Part shown: positions 63,501 through 64,000 of the stretch, in pieces | Layout: each line of letters begins with the position of its first letter | Numbering within the stretch: position 1 is the first letter of the stretch | Assembly (NCBI RefSeq): GCF_030929555.1 | Contig: NZ_JAVFVT010000001.1 | Coordinates: forward strand, 62,001-126,000 | Origin: Paenibacillus sp. LHD-117 | Lineage (GTDB): Bacteria > Bacillota > Bacilli > Paenibacillales > Paenibacillaceae | DNA length: 64,000 nt | Direction: 5' to 3' | Notes under the pieces: generated by a model | What the model was told of the DNA's origin: nothing | Database searches by the model: none | Seen by the model: only the letters and a program-made list of their open reading frames with translations | Translations under genes and position numbers: made by a program

Positions 63501-64000
63501 TGAAAATTATATTCGCCTGACGTTAGGCGGATGGGGCAACTCCAAAAGCGCCTTCGAAAAAATCGTTAACGGCAAAACAAGCTTAATGACACCTTATTTC
63601 GATACTGTCCAATACCCGACCATTGAAACCGGCGAATGGTACGATATCCGATTGACTGTGCGGAGCAACCGAGTCCAATGCTATGTACGAGGTGATCTGG
63701 TCTTCGAAATCGTCGACAGACCGAAAACGGGACCGGTATATGCAACGGCCGGCAAAGACGAGTCGTCAGGAGATATCGTCGTGAAGCTTGTGAATCCGCA
63801 CGATGTGAAACAAACGATCGATGTGGTATTGAACGATGCAGGCGTCGTCTGTCCTGAAGGGGTGAAGACCGTACTAAAAGGTAATGGGCCAGATGATACC
63901 AATACGCTCGAACATCCGACTCAAATTGTACCGCTTACAACTACGATTGATGGTTTAGGAAATGAGAATTCCATATCTTTGGATCCTTATTCTCTAACGT
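60550..64000 (+). CDS. GH51 alpha-L-arabinofuranosidase with N-terminal LamG-like domain (3' end cut by window)
   Basis: The frame is open without a stop from ATG 60550 to the window end (1150 codons), preceded by GCAGGTG and an in-frame TAA. Order: LamG/concanavalin-like sandwich (about 15-235; LWYRFDRNDDSIVKDFSGNG ... GEIDDFRIYDIALSSERI), Ig-like domain (about 240-335), GH51 region from about NLFGLFFEDINYSLDGGLYP with acid/base Glu703 in EIGNENGG and nucleophile Glu791 in VGEYAS. A second concanavalin-like segment (GNFQANNYTLTVRARKTAGE ... YDIRLTVRSNRVQCYV) is inserted in the C-terminal part. It removes L-arabinofuranose side chains from arabinoxylan or arabinan. No signal peptide is visible, so it is probably intracellular despite the binding domain. 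Confidence 0.92.
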   Translation, partial: MNTGHQPMLQSNEPNMKNLKLWYRFDRNDDSIVKDFSGNGFDGVCFNSPTWGTGLSGDSMKFTGGTASSNAPYVAIPNGVLKNMEQVTIASRIKWTGNGTANQWIFAIGSHTERYLFATPKGNPGTCYAAIRNDADLASTTLGEQGVASSSQLVEGAWIHVALTMDPAAKTCVLYLEGKEVARNSQMTKNIAELCDTNQDWAGYIGKSFFDDPYFEGEIDDFRIYDIALSSERIAEIQEEGLEDADVVLAVKQDLQFNDLDIVTNHLVLPNRLYGATIDWCSDKSEYLTLEGIVSRPIAGQQAAVISLEATISKGTEVDKKRFTVRVLPENEAPFRLVVNAGRKEVDIHPNLFGLFFEDINYSLDGGLYPELVQNGSFEFLRSSENALVQTYDGLHAWHKLERAGSSVSITTADTNGLHENNPNYLEIISHESGTGIYNIGFPDEPGNSTPGMRIVQGERYLCSFFARGVDYSGSIEIGITSADGVVDYAASTIEGVFGDWKKFSCVLEPTGSSSTARLQLVMTSAGILHLDMVSLFPERTWKNRENGVRNDLGEMLNDMGAKFFRFPGGCLVEGRVIENRYKWKETVGLLETRKQTFNQWSFRPEYPHYNQSFGFGFYEYFQLAEDLGAEPIPCLNAGISHHDAAGRVTMVPMERMGEVVQDALDLIDFANGTDMTNQWAKLRSDMGHPEPFHLKYLEIGNENGGPEYYERYKLFSEALRASHPEIKLIVGGGFTKNDAINLETWSRMQRGDIDADIVDDHYYLDPNDFYNSMNLYDNYDRNLGTVFVGEYASRGNRMENALAEAAYMTHLEENGDVVELAAYAPLLAKHNYMQWAPDAIFFTNETCYGTPNYYVQKLFMRNVANYTLLWELIRNGKAAHKIQGAIGLGSNRTSVEFTNLTVINDDSGAILLSDDTSNDRLQWSVSTGIWGFSNGVCAQTNPLASNALIYTGNFQANNYTLTVRARKTAGEEGFVIHLGQRDSENYIRLTLGGWGNSKSAFEKIVNGKTSLMTPYFDTVQYPTIETGEWYDIRLTVRSNRVQCYVRGDLVFEIVDRPKTGPVYATAGKDESSGDIVVKLVNPHDVKQTIDVVLNDAGVVCPEGVKTVLKGNGPDDTNTLEHPTQIVPLTTTIDGLGNENSISLDPYSLT

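Noticed and set aside
1..64000. tRNA, rRNA, CRISPR, riboswitch and prophage signals
   Set aside because: None found by eye. The longer gene-free stretches hold only the terminators, operators and relics listed.

Overview
The window looks like a chromosomal segment from a Paenibacillaceae bacterium (Paenibacillus or Cohnella type). The reasons are very large S-layer-homology (SLH) anchored glycosidases, LplA/LplB/YtcP-type sugar importers, YesM/YesN-type regulators, strong AGGAGG ribosome binding sites, TTG and GTG starts, and the Paenibacillus-typical NHL / YIP1 / DUF5696 neighbourhood. Most of the window is a locus for breaking down and importing xylan and arabinoxylan.

Layout. 1-8 kb: the C-terminal end of an AraC-type regulator, a GH43+CBM6 arabinofuranosidase-like enzyme, a cell-wall-anchored GH10 xylanase (CBM22x2-GH10-CBM9x2-SLH3), an S41 peptidase and the relic of an ABC transporter. 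8.5-16.1 kb: a GH8 reducing-end xylose-releasing exo-oligoxylanase, divergent from a YesN-like response regulator (frameshifted), a YesM-like histidine kinase and an importer (lipoprotein plus two permeases). 16.1-23.6 kb: a MacB-like ABC system (two ATPases, one fusion lipoprotein, one FtsX-type permease) between two outward-facing paralogous AraC-type regulators whose receiver domains have lost the phosphorylation site. 23.9-42.1 kb: one long apparent operon with two solute-binding proteins, two permease pairs, an NHL/TPR protein, a YIP1 protein, a DUF5696 lipoprotein, a membrane-anchored GH10, a zinc-ribbon ABC exporter with a DUF1854 partner, and a GH43 beta-xylosidase. 42.2-46.9 kb: an accessory stretch with a methyltransferase, an XRE regulator, a MutS-like ATPase and a HAD-hydrolase relic. 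47-64 kb: a huge SLH-anchored GH127-type enzyme, a truncated GH5, a GH43 gene apparently split by a GMC-oxidoreductase module, an SLH-anchored GH43, and a GH51 arabinofuranosidase running off the end.

How it works together (inference from families). Surface GH10 and GH43/GH127 enzymes cut arabinoxylan at the cell wall. Lipoproteins and permeases import the oligosaccharides. GH8, GH43 and GH51, which have no signal peptide, finish digestion inside the cell. No importer ATPase is encoded here, so a shared MsmX-type ATPase elsewhere is expected.

The most unusual signal is a composite upstream element: CAGGT (or CGGGT), N17-18, CAGGT, N19, CG followed usually by YTAMA. It occurs at five places (near 431, 8446, 17093, 23813 and 60432), always on the + strand. 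Three copies sit 67-69 bases before a start codon and one 96 bases before. Two copies lie between a pseudo-receiver regulator and the divergent operon beside it. I propose that it is the shared operator of a regulon run by phosphorylation-independent AraC-type regulators. A second, different 35-base element is shared by the GH127 and the SLH-GH43 genes. No tRNA, rRNA, CRISPR array or insertion-sequence transposase was seen.
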